Made by a program: the position numbers and the translations under genes. From an uncultured Bacilli bacterium (lineage in GTDB: Bacteria; Bacillota_I; Bacilli_A; RF39; UBA660), in contig CANRCC010000007.1 in the NCBI GenBank assembly GCA_947629025.1, positions 1 to 62,069 on the forward strand: a DNA stretch of 62,069 nucleotides, in the 5' to 3' direction. Below, in pieces: positions 46,713-55,725 of the stretch. How positions within the stretch are numbered: position 1 is the stretch's first letter; each line of letters starts with the position of its first letter. The notes beneath the pieces were generated by a model, which saw only the letters and a list, made by a program, of their open reading frames with translations, did no database searches and was not told the DNA's origin.

Positions 46713-46804
46713 ATATTTTTTACTTATATATATTTTTCCAAATGCATAAAAACAAAAATTTTAAAAGTTGTTTTCTAAATTATCAAAATTTATTAGAAAA
46801 TATA

Positions 46805-46833
46805 TTGTTTTAAGAACAAATGTTTGATATAAT
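46805..46833 (+). promoter_or_regulatory. Toxin promoter with LexA box in the spacer
   Basis: TTGTTT (46805-46810), 17-base spacer, TATAAT (46828-46833). The spacer contains AGAACAAATGTTTG (46813-46826), which matches the Gram-positive LexA/DinR consensus CGAACRNRYGTTYG at 13 of 14 positions. LexA bound here would block RNA polymerase, so DNA damage should induce the gene. Confidence 0.7.
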
Positions 46834-46894
46834 TAATTTGGAACATTTAATAGTTGGGTGATTGCTAAACTTCATAATGAAGGGAGGCGATAGT

Positions 46895-46978
46895 ATGAAT
46901 AAGAAGGATTTTTTAATTCTATCTTTAATCATTCTTATCTTCCTATTAGTATTATTACTATTTATAGTTTTAATATAA
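46895..46978 (+). CDS. 27-residue hydrophobic peptide, candidate type I toxin
   Basis: The peptide begins MNKKDFLILSLIILIF and continues as one uninterrupted Leu/Ile/Val membrane helix to the stop. GGGAGG lies seven bases before the ATG, a strong ribosome site. Upstream is a LexA-boxed promoter and a 55-base leader; downstream a terminator hairpin overlaps a convergent antisense RNA. This is the arrangement of the TxpA/BsrG and holin-like-toxin type I systems of Bacillota, and of SOS-controlled TisB in E. coli, which damage membrane potential. The peptide sequence itself does not match a family I can name. Confidence 0.75.
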   Translation: MNKKDFLILSLIILIFLLVLLLFIVLI

Positions 46979-47085
46979 AAGAAAATCACCTAACTCAGCA
47001 ATGATTTAGGTGATGCACATTATATGGCAACACTCAACATGCGATATTGAATGTTCCCTTTTTATTTTATTCAAGTTTCCTTGAC
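46977..47085 (-). ncRNA. Antisense antitoxin RNA
   Basis: Promoter TTGCAA (rc of 47115-47120), 17 bases, TATTAT (rc of 47092-47097) drives transcription toward the toxin. The RNA would overlap the 3' end of the toxin mRNA, pass the shared hairpin at 47029-47055 and end at hairpin ATCACCTAA/TTAGGTGAT (46985-47014) followed by TTTCTTTT. The RNA is about 110 bases. The promoter spacing is conserved in the second copy at 763-791. Confidence 0.6.
47029..47063 (+). terminator. Toxin mRNA terminator
   Basis: AACACTCAACAT and ATATTGAATGTT pair with two mismatches around GCG, followed by CCC and a five-T run. Confidence 0.65.
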
Positions 47086-47106
47086 ATATTCATAATAACA
47101 TAAAAA

Positions 47107-47124
47107 CGACTCTTTTGCAAGTCG
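47107..47124 (-). terminator. tRNA-Met terminator overlapping the antitoxin promoter
   Basis: CGACTTGCAAAAGAGTCG followed by TTTTT in the minus direction. The antitoxin -35 hexamer (TTGCAA) lies in this hairpin, so the two functions share bases. Confidence 0.6.
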
Positions 47125-47164
47125 CCTTTTACTATACTTGAAAAATCCAAGTTTCCTATCAATC

Positions 47165-47241
47165 TGGTAGCGACGGGGGGATTCGAACCCTCGACCCTTC
47201 GGGTATGAACCGAATGCTCTAGCCAACTGAGCTACATCGCC
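47165..47241 (-). tRNA. tRNA-Met, elongator (anticodon CAU)
   Basis: A 77-base tRNA with encoded CCA; acceptor GGCGATG pairs with CGTCGCT (one G-T), anticodon arm TTCGG-TTCATAC-CCGAA. The body follows the elongator Met tRNA of Bacillota (GGCTAGAGC, GGTTCGAATCC). An open frame running through it (DVAQLARAF...) is the well-known spurious translation of this tRNA. Confidence 0.92.
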
Positions 47242-47260
47242 ATAAAAAATAAGCAATATG

Positions 47261-47289
47261 ATTATAACAAAATTATTGAATTTTAACAA
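47261..47289 (-). promoter_or_regulatory. tRNA-Met promoter
   Basis: TTGTTA (rc of 47284-47289), 17 bases, TATAAT (rc of 47261-47266). Confidence 0.7.
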
Positions 47290-47377
47290 TACTTTTTTTT
47301 AAATTAATAAAAATTAGTATTATTTATTAATATTATCTTTATTATTTATAAAAATATAACTATAAATTTTATAATTA

Positions 47378-47404
47378 AAAAGGAAAATAAACTTATTCTC
47401 CTTT
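47378..47404 (-). terminator. Terminator of collagen-like/glycosyltransferase transcript
   Basis: AAAAGGAGAATAA and TTATTTTCCTTTT pair and end in T-rich sequence, overlapping the stop of the glycosyltransferase gene. Confidence 0.65.
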
Positions 47405-48484
47405 TTTTATTTTTTCTTCAAATATTTTTTTATTATTTATCATTCTTTCATCATCTGGAGATATTTCTAATGCCTTATTAACATATTCTAAAGCAAGTTT
47501 ATTGTTTCCTTTAAAATGATAACTTAATGATAATAAATCATAGATTGTATGATCCCAACTAAAAGGCTCATTTATGTATGTTTTAGCATATTTATCAATT
47601 TTTAATGCTTCTAAACAACACTTTTCTACCTCATCCCAATTTGAAAATGTAGATTCAAGAAGAGCCATTTCTATATAAGGATCTCTTAAATGAGGTGCTT
47701 CTTTTATTGCTTTATTTAACCACATTCTAGCTTCGTCATATCTCTTTAAGTTAATATAACATCTAGAAATAAATCTCATAGATGCACATCTCTCATCTTT
47801 CCATTTAGCAGTTGGTAAATTCAAATGTTTTATTAATGTATCAATACAATCATTCCATCTACCATAAAACATATACTCTCTACCTAAATAATGCATATTT
47901 CTATCATCTTCTGGCGTTTCTTTAACAGATAATTCTAAAAGTGGTAGATAACCGCTTCTTGATTTATCTTTATCTGGATAATGATTAACAGTTATTTCAT
48001 CAGTTGTTAAAAACACTTCTTTTTCTCCTGTGTACGTAAGTACTTCATGAACAGGATGAGACCATTTATAATTTTTTCTTGTATGTATTTTATCTATATA
48101 AAAATTTACTGATGGATTACCATATTTATCAAAACTCCAATTATAATTATATCTAAGTCTAGTTACATTATCATTCCAAATTTCTTCTAATTTTTCTCTC
48201 CAACCTTTTACTAATACCTCATCTAAATCAATACATACACATATATCAACATCTAAAGGAACTAATTCTAATGATCTATTTCTTGCATCATCAAATCTCC
48301 AAGGTACTATTTCTTCTTTATATACAGTTGCTCCTCTTTTTTTTAATTTTTCAATAGTATTATCGGTAGATCCTGTATCAAGAACTACTATTTCATCAGC
48401 ATCTGATACAGAATCCATCCATCTATCTACAAATTTTTCCTCATTTTTACTTATTGCATATACACATATTTTATATTTATTCAT
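47393..48484 (-). CDS. TPR-containing family 2 glycosyltransferase
   Basis: It has 363 residues. The N-terminal GT-A domain has VYAISKNEEKFVDRWMDS, LDTGSTDNT and CIDLDEVL (DxD region). About residue 190 onward are tetratricopeptide repeats (RCYINLKRYDEARMWLNKAI, KGNNKLALEYVNKALEISPD). Similar enzymes glycosylate proteins. It begins five bases after the stop of the collagen-like gene, so it is probably co-transcribed and may glycosylate the Thr residues of the collagen-like proteins. Confidence 0.87.
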   Translation of the reverse strand: MNKYKICVYAISKNEEKFVDRWMDSVSDADEIVVLDTGSTDNTIEKLKKRGATVYKEEIVPWRFDDARNRSLELVPLDVDICVCIDLDEVLVKGWREKLEEIWNDNVTRLRYNYNWSFDKYGNPSVNFYIDKIHTRKNYKWSHPVHEVLTYTGEKEVFLTTDEITVNHYPDKDKSRSGYLPLLELSVKETPEDDRNMHYLGREYMFYGRWNDCIDTLIKHLNLPTAKWKDERCASMRFISRCYINLKRYDEARMWLNKAIKEAPHLRDPYIEMALLESTFSNWDEVEKCCLEALKIDKYAKTYINEPFSWDHTIYDLLSLSYHFKGNNKLALEYVNKALEISPDDERMINNKKIFEEKIKKGE

Positions 48485-48489
48485 AAATA

Positions 48490-49176
<687 letters not shown>

Positions 49177-49230
49177 TTATGATTTTATAATTTTTTTGAA
49201 TAATCTATAATCACATATTTCTTTTTTTTA

Positions 49231-50382
49231 CTACCCTAAATATTGTATAAGTATAGTTACTAAAGGATTTACAAAATATGATTGTGATGCAACAGAATCT
49301 ATAGATGGTGCATTCAATACTAAATCATTTTCACCTGTGTTAACTAATTCAAAATAATCTCTAACTATATCTGATACAACAAACATTCCTTGGCCAACTA
49401 TTCTTATATTTTTTTCATTATCATACCAAGAACTTCCTCCAGCATAAATAACTTTTTTGCTAACACTTTTAAAACCTACTGATATTACATTTTGTTTTTC
49501 ATCAAAAGACTGAGAAGATTTGGGACTTGCAGTAACAACAAAATCAATTCTATATACACCCTCTTTAGAAAAAGTTATTGAATAATCATCATGTAATGTA
49601 CACATTTGCGTATTATCTACTTCTTTTCTTAAAATAGGAATTCTATGATTTTTTACTACCGTATGTCCACTAAATGGAGGTGTATCATTTAATGTTACTA
49701 AATATACTACTCCTATTTCTTCTGGACCTGCTGGTCCTGTTGGGCCTTGTGGACCTTGTTCTCCAGGATTACCTTGATCACCTTGTATTCCTTGTAATCC
49801 TTGTGGACCCCTAGGTCCTATCTCACCTTGTTTTCCCTCTGGACCTGTTGGACCTTGCGGACCTCTTATTACTCCTACATCATTCCATTGTTGATCATTT
49901 TCAGACCAAACATATAAATTATCACCTACTAAATAGCCATCTCCAGCTTCACCCTCTGAATGTTCTCTTTGCAAATCTTCAAGTGTACTATATGAACCTA
50001 ATATTTTAACACTTGTTCCTGATGGACCTGTTGGACCTTGTGGACCTGGTTCTCCAGTTACACCTCTTGGTATTACAAAATTTAAAATATGATTAATACC
50101 ACTGCCAGTATCTGTTATACTAACACCTGCCATATCGTCTGTTAACTCAACATCCCCAATACTTAAATTTATTGAATCTCCTGGCAGTCCTTGTTCTCCT
50201 TGTGGACCTGTTGGGCCTGTTGGACCTGGTCTACCTTGTAATCCTTGTGGACCTTCTAATCCTTCACTACCAATAGGACCTTGTGGACCTGTTGGACCTG
50301 TTGGACCAAAACAAACTTTACAACAATTTTTATTTTTCTCTATTATTTGAAGTAATCTTTCATCACTATTACAAGAGTTCAA
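49231..50382 (-). CDS. Collagen-like protein with C-terminal beta-sandwich (BclA-type) domain
   Basis: It has 383 residues. The start is TTG (50380-50382) with AGGAGG at eight bases, and the N-terminus [18 protein letters not shown] matches the neighbour. Gly-Pro-Thr/Gln triplets occupy about residues 26-72, 112-126 and 174-223, with beta inserts between. The C-terminal 155 residues ([28 protein letters not shown]) look like the C1q/TNF-like trimerising head of BclA proteins. Probably forms a stalked surface layer together with the shorter paralogue. Confidence 0.85.
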   Translation of the reverse strand: MNSCNSDERLLQIIEKNKNCCKVCFGPTGPTGPQGPIGSEGLEGPQGLQGRPGPTGPTGPQGEQGLPGDSINLSIGDVELTDDMAGVSITDTGSGINHILNFVIPRGVTGEPGPQGPTGPSGTSVKILGSYSTLEDLQREHSEGEAGDGYLVGDNLYVWSENDQQWNDVGVIRGPQGPTGPEGKQGEIGPRGPQGLQGIQGDQGNPGEQGPQGPTGPAGPEEIGVVYLVTLNDTPPFSGHTVVKNHRIPILRKEVDNTQMCTLHDDYSITFSKEGVYRIDFVVTASPKSSQSFDEKQNVISVGFKSVSKKVIYAGGSSWYDNEKNIRIVGQGMFVVSDIVRDYFELVNTGENDLVLNAPSIDSVASQSYFVNPLVTILIQYLG

Positions 50383-50617
50383 AGTTTATACCTCCTTTCT
50401 TTTATATACTATGAAATATACTTTTTTCTAATAATTATTAAACACTATAAAATAATAATCTTATAAATATCACTACATAGTATTTTTTACTACTTCAAAC
50501 ATTTTTTCTAAAATATTACATTAAATTACTAATAGAATTTAACACATTAAGTTATATGTTAACATAAACAAATATTTTTATGATATAATATTGATATATG
50601 TAATATGGAGGATATTT

Positions 50618-52345
50618 ATGCAATATAGTAATGTCAAACCTATTATTAAAACATCAAATGAAATATTTAACTTTATCACAGATGAATATTTAGCTAAAAA
50701 AATTTTATTAGGATGTTTTATTAATGATAGTTTCAATAATGATGTATTTTTAAAAATTAAATTTCTTAAAAAAGATTGTGATTCTAAATCTATTGATGAT
50801 ACTTTTATTGATATTCATACTAAGACTATAAAATACTTTAATTTAGCAAAAAATAGTTCAAATATTAATCTAAAAACAGTAAAGAATATACTTACAAGTT
50901 TATCATACTTTTATCTTCTTGAAGCTTTTGATGAACATTGTAAGTTTAATGATAATCTAATAGAAAAAATAAAAATTAAATTTAAAAATGATTATTTAAA
51001 TGTTATATCAAAAGTTGATAAATTATTTTTATCAGAAGATATTAAATCTACAGATGTTGAAATAATAAATAATTTTGAAGATAAAATTGATTACGATGAT
51101 GAACTAATAAAAAAATACATTATATTAAAAAAATGGCAAGATAAACAACATAATTTTTATTTTAAACAACTAGAAAATTTTTATAAAAGTTTATTAAAAA
51201 AAGCATATCCAGAAATATCTAACGATGATGATTTAGAAAATAATATTTTAACGAAATTAGTATTTAAGATTATAAATAAGGATAAAATTGTAGATATTGA
51301 CACTATAAGTGTATTATCAAAACTAGATTTAAAACAAGAAATTGTAGATAATTTTGGTGGTAAGGCATATGGACTTGCAAAACTAAAATCTATTAAAGCT
51401 AAAATACCATTAACTTTTGTTATTCCTGTTAATAAAAATGTAACATTTAAAGAATTAGATAAAATTATTCCTAAAGAAATAGAAAAATTTTCTATTAGAA
51501 GTTCTGCCGATATTGAAGATGGTGAAAAATACTCTTTTGCTGGTATGTTTGATTCTTATCTTAATATTAAAAGAGCTGATATAATATCTTATATAGATAA
51601 AGTTAAAAATTCTATTAAAAATAAACGCTTAAAAAGTTATATAAAGAAAAATAACTTAAAAAAGCCTAATATGGCAGTTGTAATTCAAGAATTTAAAGAA
51701 CCTGAAAAATCTGGTATATGGATTGGAAATAATTTAAATACTGGAATATTAGAATATACAGATGGAAATGGTGAAAAATTAGTTTCTGGTAAAGTAATTC
51801 CAAAACAAGAAATATGGAATAATAAAATTGATAATAAACATTCATTAATGATTAATAATCACTATATAGGAAAAGAACTTATAAATTTGCAAAAAAAACT
51901 AAAAACCATATGTGATTTTGAATGGATGATACTTGATAATCAATTAGTTATGCTTCAATTTAGACCAGTTACAACAAAAATCTTAAACAAAAGCAATAAT
52001 ATTTCTTCAGATTCTTTAATAAAAGGAATACCTTGTTCTCCTGGGAAAATAGAAGGAAAATTACAATTTTTAAACTCTCCACAAGAAAGTTTTAAAAAAG
52101 GAAATATATTACTTGCATGGATAACTGATCCAGATTGGCTTCCTCATATGATTAAAGCTAAAGGTGTTATAACTGCAAGTGGTGGATTCTTATGTCATGC
52201 AGGTATTATATGTAGAGAACTTAATATACCTTGCGTAACTGGTATTGGTGGTGATGCAATAAAAAAATTATCTATTTTAGATAATGCTACTGTTATACTT
52301 GATGCTGATAATGGATTAATATCAATAAAGCAAGATGAATTATAA
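50618..52345 (+). CDS. PEP-synthase-like phosphotransferase, reduced form
   Basis: It has 575 residues from the ATG at 50618 with GGAGG; an earlier in-frame start lacks one. Residues 1 to about 240 are a helical region I do not recognise. Residues about 246-470 are the ATP-binding PPDK_N domain (FGGKAYGLAKL, FSIRSSADIEDGE near 293, FAGMFDSYL). Residues about 490-575 are the swivelling phosphohistidine domain (GGFLCHAGIICRELNIPCVTG, His near 526). The PEP/pyruvate TIM barrel is missing. This resembles rifampin phosphotransferase-type enzymes with a swapped substrate domain, so a small-molecule phosphotransferase is possible. Confidence 0.8.
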   Translation: MQYSNVKPIIKTSNEIFNFITDEYLAKKILLGCFINDSFNNDVFLKIKFLKKDCDSKSIDDTFIDIHTKTIKYFNLAKNSSNINLKTVKNILTSLSYFYLLEAFDEHCKFNDNLIEKIKIKFKNDYLNVISKVDKLFLSEDIKSTDVEIINNFEDKIDYDDELIKKYIILKKWQDKQHNFYFKQLENFYKSLLKKAYPEISNDDDLENNILTKLVFKIINKDKIVDIDTISVLSKLDLKQEIVDNFGGKAYGLAKLKSIKAKIPLTFVIPVNKNVTFKELDKIIPKEIEKFSIRSSADIEDGEKYSFAGMFDSYLNIKRADIISYIDKVKNSIKNKRLKSYIKKNNLKKPNMAVVIQEFKEPEKSGIWIGNNLNTGILEYTDGNGEKLVSGKVIPKQEIWNNKIDNKHSLMINNHYIGKELINLQKKLKTICDFEWMILDNQLVMLQFRPVTTKILNKSNNISSDSLIKGIPCSPGKIEGKLQFLNSPQESFKKGNILLAWITDPDWLPHMIKAKGVITASGGFLCHAGIICRELNIPCVTGIGGDAIKKLSILDNATVILDADNGLISIKQDEL

Positions 52346-52391
52346 CATCAAAATAAAATTATAATAAGAAGATAGTTATAAGTGATATGAA

Positions 52392-52423
52392 CCCCATTTC
52401 TTGGATATAGAAATGAGGTTTTT
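52392..52423 (+). terminator. Terminator of the PEP-synthase-like gene
   Basis: CCATTTCT and AGAAATGAGG pair around TGGATAT and are followed by TTTTTAT. Confidence 0.75.
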
Positions 52424-52504
52424 ATATGCACTCAATATCAAAGTTTCAACAAATTCATAACTAATACTCGAAATAAAGGATTATACCATCTTTAATTCTT
52501 TATC

Positions 52505-53113
52505 CTATGAATTTGAAATGTCACTACTATCCCATTTTTTGAAGTCAGAATCTAGTTCCAATCTTTTAGCTCTATTTACTTTTCTTTCATCGCTTACTTT
52601 AACATCTCTTATATTTTTTAATGCATATTTAAAAAAATTAATAGCTTTTTCATCACTAATGTCAGGATAAACATTTTTAATTTTTGTATATATTGCTTGT
52701 GCCAAGTCTATATCACATAAAATTTCAGTTTGAATTCCACCAAAATTACTACTAAGATAATTTTTCCTTAAATAATCATACATTATTTTTTGTGTACCAC
52801 TTAGACAATCACGTGACTCATTCAAAACACTATTATCTAAACCACACTTTATACAGCCACAACTTTCATAGCTACGACCCTCATATCTATCATAATCTAT
52901 TTTAGAATATACCAAAATATGATTACAAGTTGCATATTCTTCCATTTTTATATCTCTAAATAAACTAAATTGATCATTACTTAAGATTTCATTTTTTTCT
53001 TTTAAGTCAAAATATCTTTTTAATATTTCATTTTTTTCAAGTGTTTTCATTTCTGTAATAATTGCGCTTCTTTGCTCTATTATTTTGTTATATTTTTCTT
53101 TTAAAGTTTCCAT
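52505..53113 (-). CDS. Hypothetical accessory protein with a Cys/His cluster
   Basis: It has 202 residues from the ATG at 53111-53113 with GGAGG at five bases. The N-terminal third is a coiled coil (KEKYNKIIEQRSAIITEMKT). In the middle ATCNH...YESCGCIKCG supplies Cys and His residues in a zinc-binding-like pattern. No enzyme motif and no membrane segment. Neighbours are accessory genes, so it may belong to the same acquired patch. Confidence 0.6.
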   Translation of the reverse strand: METLKEKYNKIIEQRSAIITEMKTLEKNEILKRYFDLKEKNEILSNDQFSLFRDIKMEEYATCNHILVYSKIDYDRYEGRSYESCGCIKCGLDNSVLNESRDCLSGTQKIMYDYLRKNYLSSNFGGIQTEILCDIDLAQAIYTKIKNVYPDISDEKAINFFKYALKNIRDVKVSDERKVNRAKRLELDSDFKKWDSSDISNS

Positions 53114-53207
53114 AAAAACCTCCAAATTCTTACAATTATGATATCACAATATTTTAAATAAGAAAAGTTATTTAATCAAAGTTTTTTAAACTATTTATAA
53201 TTTCATT

Positions 53208-53999
53208 CTACTTCATTCTTTTTGATAATATTTGTTCTTCGTCTGTTTTAGTAGATTGTAATACTTCTTGCTCTTCTAATAGTTGAATTCTTAAGCGCTG
53301 TAATGCTTGTTTTTGTTCTTCTGCTAATTTTTCTTGTGTTATACCTTTTATTTTTAAATAGTCAATTAAAAATGATATATCATATTTTTCATCTATATTA
53401 TATGGATTTTTTTCTATCTCTTTTTCATCGTTTTCACTATCATTTAAATCTATACTTGTATTAATTTTTAAAGCATCAGCAACCATTTTCTTTTGTTCTT
53501 CAATAGTTAATCTAGATGCGTAACCGCTAACTTTTAAAATATTAATATCATTTAACGATTCATCAATTTCATAATAAATCTCACTATGTTTATTACCATT
53601 ATTAATTTGGACGGAGTCTGCTTCTGACAATATTAGTTCTGATTTTAATTGTATGATTACGGCATTTAACATTGTTGGATTTTTTAAATATTCTTTTTTT
53701 TCGATTTCTGACATTTCTTCTAAAGCATCCATTATTCTGAACTGATCTAGAATAGTTATTCTAATATTATTGTATTTCATTGCTCTTTGAAATGCCTGCA
53801 TTAAATTAAATATTGGTATTAACATTGATTGAAATATAATCTTTGATGCATTTGGATTTAAGTTTTCAAATTCCGATAATCTTGTTGTATTAACTTTATA
53901 TCCAGCATCTGCAACATCTTTAAATACTCTAAATTCATTTATTATTTCCATACCAAAACTTGCAACAATTGTTCCTAACCATAAAGTTAAAAATTACAT
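53208..53999 (-). pseudogene. Membrane-anchored hypothetical protein with a stop at codon 2
   Basis: The best ribosome site (AAAAGGAGA) precedes an ATG at 53997-53999, but the next codon is TAA (53994-53996). In the same frame the following codons give FLTLWLGTIVASFGMEIINE, a natural N-terminal membrane helix, continuing without break for 261 residues. The internal ATG at 53949-53951 has no ribosome site. A single change such as AAA to TAA at codon 2 would explain this. The soluble part (PNASKIIFQSMLIPIFNLMQ, ILDQFRIMDALEEMSEIEKK, coiled-coil end) belongs to no family I can name. If translation restarts at 53951 a 247-residue product without anchor results. Confidence 0.65.
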
Positions 54000-54078
54000 A
54001 ATAGATTCTCCTTTTTAAATTAGTTATTATTCTAACACATTTACAAACTATTATCAAATACAATTTACCAAATAGTTA

Positions 54079-54151
54079 TTTTGACAAAATAATTAACCCC
54101 TAGGTATTTTGACACAAGTGTAAAAATAACCTAAGGGATTATCTTTTTTAT
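54079..54151 (-). repeat. Palindromic upstream repeat, copy 1
   Basis: A 24-base imperfect inverted repeat (54094-54115 and 54119-54141) flanked by conserved AT-rich sequence. A related block of about the same length lies at 55421-55496. Each copy stands 40-100 bases before the start of a minus-strand accessory gene. Here the arms still pair well. Confidence 0.55.
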
Positions 54152-54159
54152 ATTAAGTC

Positions 54160-54224
54160 CGAAAAAGTTCAAATAGATTCGTCACTGGTACGCTAAAGGA
54201 AGACGTAAGGCAACTTTTATTTTT
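54160..54224. repeat. 65-bp cassette tail repeat, copy 2
   Basis: Ungapped relative of 810-874. It ends four bases before the stop of the Nudix gene. Confidence 0.6.
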
Positions 54225-54228
54225 ATAA

Positions 54229-54714
54229 TTATTTATTTAAATTATATTTATTAATAGTTTTAATCAAATATTTACAACTATCACTTACTTTGTCTGATTT
54301 TGTAGCTTCATTATATTTAAAAAAATGATAACCTTTGCATTTTGTTGGTTCCATAACTTTAATATTACCATTAATATATTTAGCAAAATAAATTACAAAT
54401 AACCAATTAGTATCATTTTTAAAACTATGAAAAATTCCAATTGAATCACTAAATTCTAAATTAATTTCTTCTCCTGCTTCTTCTTTTACTTCACGAATAA
54501 TTGCTGATTTAAAGTTTGAATCTTCTGGATCAACCTTTCCACCAATATCTTCAAATAAACCATTTTCATCACGTGATTTTTCCCCTCTTTGTTGTAAAAG
54601 TATTTCTCCATCAGAGTTTTCTATATGAACAATTACTCCTATTTTTTGGTTAGGAAAATTAAATTTTTCTAAATCTTTAAAAGTTGCTTCATGATTTAAT
54701 AAATAAAAATGCAT
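54229..54714 (-). CDS. Nudix hydrolase
   Basis: It has 161 residues from the ATG at 54712-54714 with AGGTGG. The Nudix box is present with one extra residue in its first loop: GGKVDPEDS at 59-67 and REVKEEAGEEI at 74-84, containing the REUxEExGU core that binds metal. Such enzymes remove diphosphates from nucleotide derivatives; the C-terminus (FVIYFAKYINGNI) is ordinary. Its flanks, the 30-bp element at 54754-54783 and the 65-bp tail at 54160-54224, are shared with the unrelated gene at 867-1841. Confidence 0.85.
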   Translation of the reverse strand: MHFYLLNHEATFKDLEKFNFPNQKIGVIVHIENSDGEILLQQRGEKSRDENGLFEDIGGKVDPEDSNFKSAIIREVKEEAGEEINLEFSDSIGIFHSFKNDTNWLFVIYFAKYINGNIKVMEPTKCKGYHFFKYNEATKSDKVSDSCKYLIKTINKYNLNK

Positions 54715-54753
54715 TATCAGTACCACCTATCTAATATACATATTGGTATTGGC

Positions 54754-54783
54754 AATATGCAAGTATGTTTTCTATCTTTACAA
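54754..54783 (-). promoter_or_regulatory. Shared 30-bp upstream element, copy 3
   Basis: Minus direction: TTGTAA, a stretch with GAAAACATAC, then TTGCATATT. See copies at 525-554 and 1895-1924. Confidence 0.5.
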
Positions 54784-54792
54784 GTATTTTTC

Positions 54793-54820
54793 CGAGTTTG
54801 GTATTTATCTGGTACGAGTG
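54793..54820. repeat. Degenerate copy of the tRNA-Leu(CAA) 3' flank
   Basis: Matches 55709-55736, which covers the terminator arm and 3' end of tRNA-Leu(CAA), at 22 of 28 positions including an unbroken CGAGTTTGGTAT. The GNAT gene lies exactly between the two, as expected if an insertion at the tRNA end duplicated the site. Confidence 0.5.
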
Positions 54821-54826
54821 AAATAA

Positions 54827-55399
54827 TTATTTACAACTTTTACCATTAAAATATTCTTCTCTAGTTATCGAATAAGATATTAAATCATTTCTTTTGTTAT
54901 CTTTATCAACAACTCTGCTTCTTAATATACCCTCATATTTCATTCCTGATTTTTTCATAACTTTGCCACTTGCTGGATTATTACTCATATATTCTGCACA
55001 GATTAATTCTGCATCAGCTTCTTCAAATAAATATTTTATAACAGCTTTCAAAGATTCTGTTGCATATCCTTTATTCCAAAATTCATCTCCATAACAATAT
55101 CCAATTTCACATGTTCCATACTTTAAAAATTTGGTTGATACATCAATAGTACCAATTACTTCTTTATTTTCTTTTAATTCAACAATCCATCTAAAAGTTT
55201 TTGGATTTTCATATTCTAAAACCCAATTTTCATATTGTTTTAGAGTTATATCAACAGTTTCATGCTTTTTCCACAAAACATATTTATCTACATTATCTTT
55301 GTTGCACCAATTCTTAAAAGCATTATAAGCATCTTCTATAGTCAACTTTCTTAATAATAATCTATTTGTTTCTATATTTTTTGTTCCTATGTATTTCAT
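54827..55399 (-). CDS. GNAT-family N-acetyltransferase (RimJ/RimL type)
   Basis: It has 190 residues from the ATG at 55397-55399, for which GGAG lies nine bases upstream. Motifs: IETNRLLLRKLTIEDAYNAF, EIGYCYGDEFWNKGYATESL (acetyl-CoA loop) and NPASGKVMKKSGMKYEGILR. These enzymes acetylate ribosomal proteins, antibiotics or small amines; the closest general look is RimL or streptothricin-like enzymes, not certain. It lies in a probable insertion bounded by tRNA-Leu 3'-flank copies. Confidence 0.85.
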   Translation of the reverse strand: MKYIGTKNIETNRLLLRKLTIEDAYNAFKNWCNKDNVDKYVLWKKHETVDITLKQYENWVLEYENPKTFRWIVELKENKEVIGTIDVSTKFLKYGTCEIGYCYGDEFWNKGYATESLKAVIKYLFEEADAELICAEYMSNNPASGKVMKKSGMKYEGILRSRVVDKDNKRNDLISYSITREEYFNGKSCK

Positions 55400-55420
55400 A
55401 TATCTCATCTCCATAACAAT

Positions 55421-55496
55421 TTATTTATACAAAATTATTAACCCTCTAGATATTTTAACAAGTATATCAAAATGACCTAAGTAATTATCTTTTTTA
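55421..55496 (-). repeat. Palindromic upstream repeat, copy 2
   Basis: Related to 54079-54151 along its length (AGATAATnnCTTAGGT, TTGTnTAAAATA-like core, GGGTTAAT) but with a more decayed palindrome. It precedes the GNAT gene start by about 22 bases. Confidence 0.5.
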
Positions 55497-55535
55497 TTAT
55501 AATTATTTTAATATGTAAATTAGTTTTGAATGCAT

Positions 55536-55628
55536 TTAATGATATTTATTAAGAATTTCAGTTCTAATTTTTGTATATTGCTTTATATTTAATGGTAGTC
55601 CAAACTCTGCCTTTTCTAAAACAGACAT
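55536..55628 (-). pseudogene. 30-residue gene fragment
   Basis: A short frame, MSVLEKAEFGLPLNIKQYTK and ten more residues, looks like real protein rather than random AT-rich translation (it contains Gly, Pro, Glu and Arg in a plausible order), but it has no ribosome site. It lies in the 311-base gap between the GNAT gene and tRNA-Leu, otherwise without genes. Probably the remnant of a lost accessory gene. Confidence 0.35.
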
Positions 55629-55687
55629 ATAATTGACAAATATATCAATTTATACCATAAATATTATATCAAAATTTTAAACATTTT

Positions 55688-55715
55688 AAAACTCGAACTA
55701 TAATAGTACGAGTTT
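55688..55715 (-). terminator. tRNA-Leu(CAA) terminator
   Basis: AAACTCG and CGAGTTT pair around an AT-rich loop and are followed by TAAAATG in the minus direction; near copy of 1974-2002. Confidence 0.6.
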
Positions 55716-55725
55716 GGTATCAACC

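Noticed and set aside
46620-46804. Gene content left of the toxin promoter
   Set aside because: Only AT-rich spacer and one hairpin are visible; no frame with a ribosome site.
47081-47108. Plus-strand TTGACA as a rightward promoter
   Set aside because: No -10 box lies at the right distance; conservation of the block is better explained by the minus-strand antitoxin promoter.
47071-47289. Minus-strand open frame with DVAQLARAF...
   Set aside because: It runs through tRNA-Met; this translation is a familiar artefact of that tRNA.
50383-50617. Riboswitch before the PEP-synthase-like gene
   Set aside because: Only a likely -10 (TATAAT) and a Shine-Dalgarno are visible; no stable hairpin or terminator in the short leader.
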